DNA of 13,835 bases, taken from positions 1 to 13,835 of the forward strand of contig PLXW01000097.1 in the NCBI GenBank assembly GCA_003151595.1. The letters are read 5' to 3'. Each line of letters opens with the position of its first letter. Position 1 is the stretch's first letter. The notes under the pieces were generated by a model. That model made no database searches and was not told the origin of the DNA. It worked only from the letters and a program-made list of their open reading frames with translations. Source of the DNA: Myxococcales bacterium. GTDB taxonomy: Bacteria; Myxococcota; Polyangia; Polyangiales; Polyangiaceae. Made by a program: the position numbers and the translations under genes. Of this stretch, positions 13,775 through 13,835 are shown piece after piece.

Positions 13775-13835
13775 AGGTCGCGGCCCCCGGCAAGCTGCTG
13801 CTCTTCGGAGCGTACGCGGTGCTCGAAGGGGCGCC
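13771..13835 (+). CDS. mvaK2: Phosphomevalonate kinase, 5' end only
   Basis: GTG 13771 overlaps the decarboxylase stop (GTGA) and opens a frame to the window end, giving 21 residues that start MKVAAPGKLLLFGAYAVLEG. APGKLLLxGxYAVLEG is the N-terminal signature of bacterial phosphomevalonate kinases of the GHMP family. The enzyme makes mevalonate 5-diphosphate, the substrate of the preceding gene product, so the operon would encode all three phosphorylation/decarboxylation steps. The residue after the FG pair is Ala where Glu or Gly is frequent. Only the start can be judged; the call rests on this motif and on context. Confidence 0.8.
   Translation, partial: MKVAAPGKLLLFGAYAVLEGA

Overview
The window comes from a GC-rich bacterium, most probably a myxobacterium of the Polyangia (Myxococcota). 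This is inferred from the gene set: a Gly-rich lipoprotein beside a membrane-anchored Ser/Thr kinase, a signal-peptide/TPR protein with two C-terminal helices, a plant-type glutamate-cysteine ligase, and a bacterial mevalonate operon with type 2 IPP isomerase. GC content and homology searches were not computed. No rRNA, tRNA, IS element, phage gene or CRISPR array was seen.

Layout. (1) Bases 2-1426 hold the 3' part of a von Willebrand A (VWA) membrane protein. (2) Bases 1427-1826 are non-coding and contain the most unusual structure here, a strictly phased array of twelve palindromic cores at 1445-1684. (3) Bases 1827-5717 hold three + strand genes: a Gly-rich lipoprotein, a Ser/Thr protein kinase with one transmembrane segment, and a TPR-like envelope protein whose start overlaps the kinase end. 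They look like one envelope-signalling operon. (4) Bases 5821-7245 encode glutamate-cysteine ligase (gshA), convergent with the next cluster, with 3 bp between the two stops. (5) On the - strand, 9255 down to 7249, are a coiled-coil/GAF protein, a stand-alone CheY-like receiver and trpF; receiver and trpF are separated by 1 bp. (6) Bases 9326-13835 are an isoprenoid locus. fni lies on the - strand and faces away from a + strand operon: prenyl diphosphate synthase, mevalonate kinase, diphosphomevalonate decarboxylase and the first 65 bp of phosphomevalonate kinase. The roughly 300 bp between the two arms are visibly less GC-rich and carry three inverted repeats and a promoter candidate.

How the genes work together. 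The operon converts mevalonate to IPP (kinase, phosphomevalonate kinase, decarboxylase), Fni balances IPP and DMAPP, and the prenyl synthase condenses them to a C15-C20 diphosphate. HMG-CoA synthase and reductase are not in the window. The kinase cluster and the GAF/CheY cluster look like separate signalling units whose signals and targets cannot be read from sequence. The strongest candidate for something undescribed is the phased palindrome array; the protein genes belong to recognisable families.
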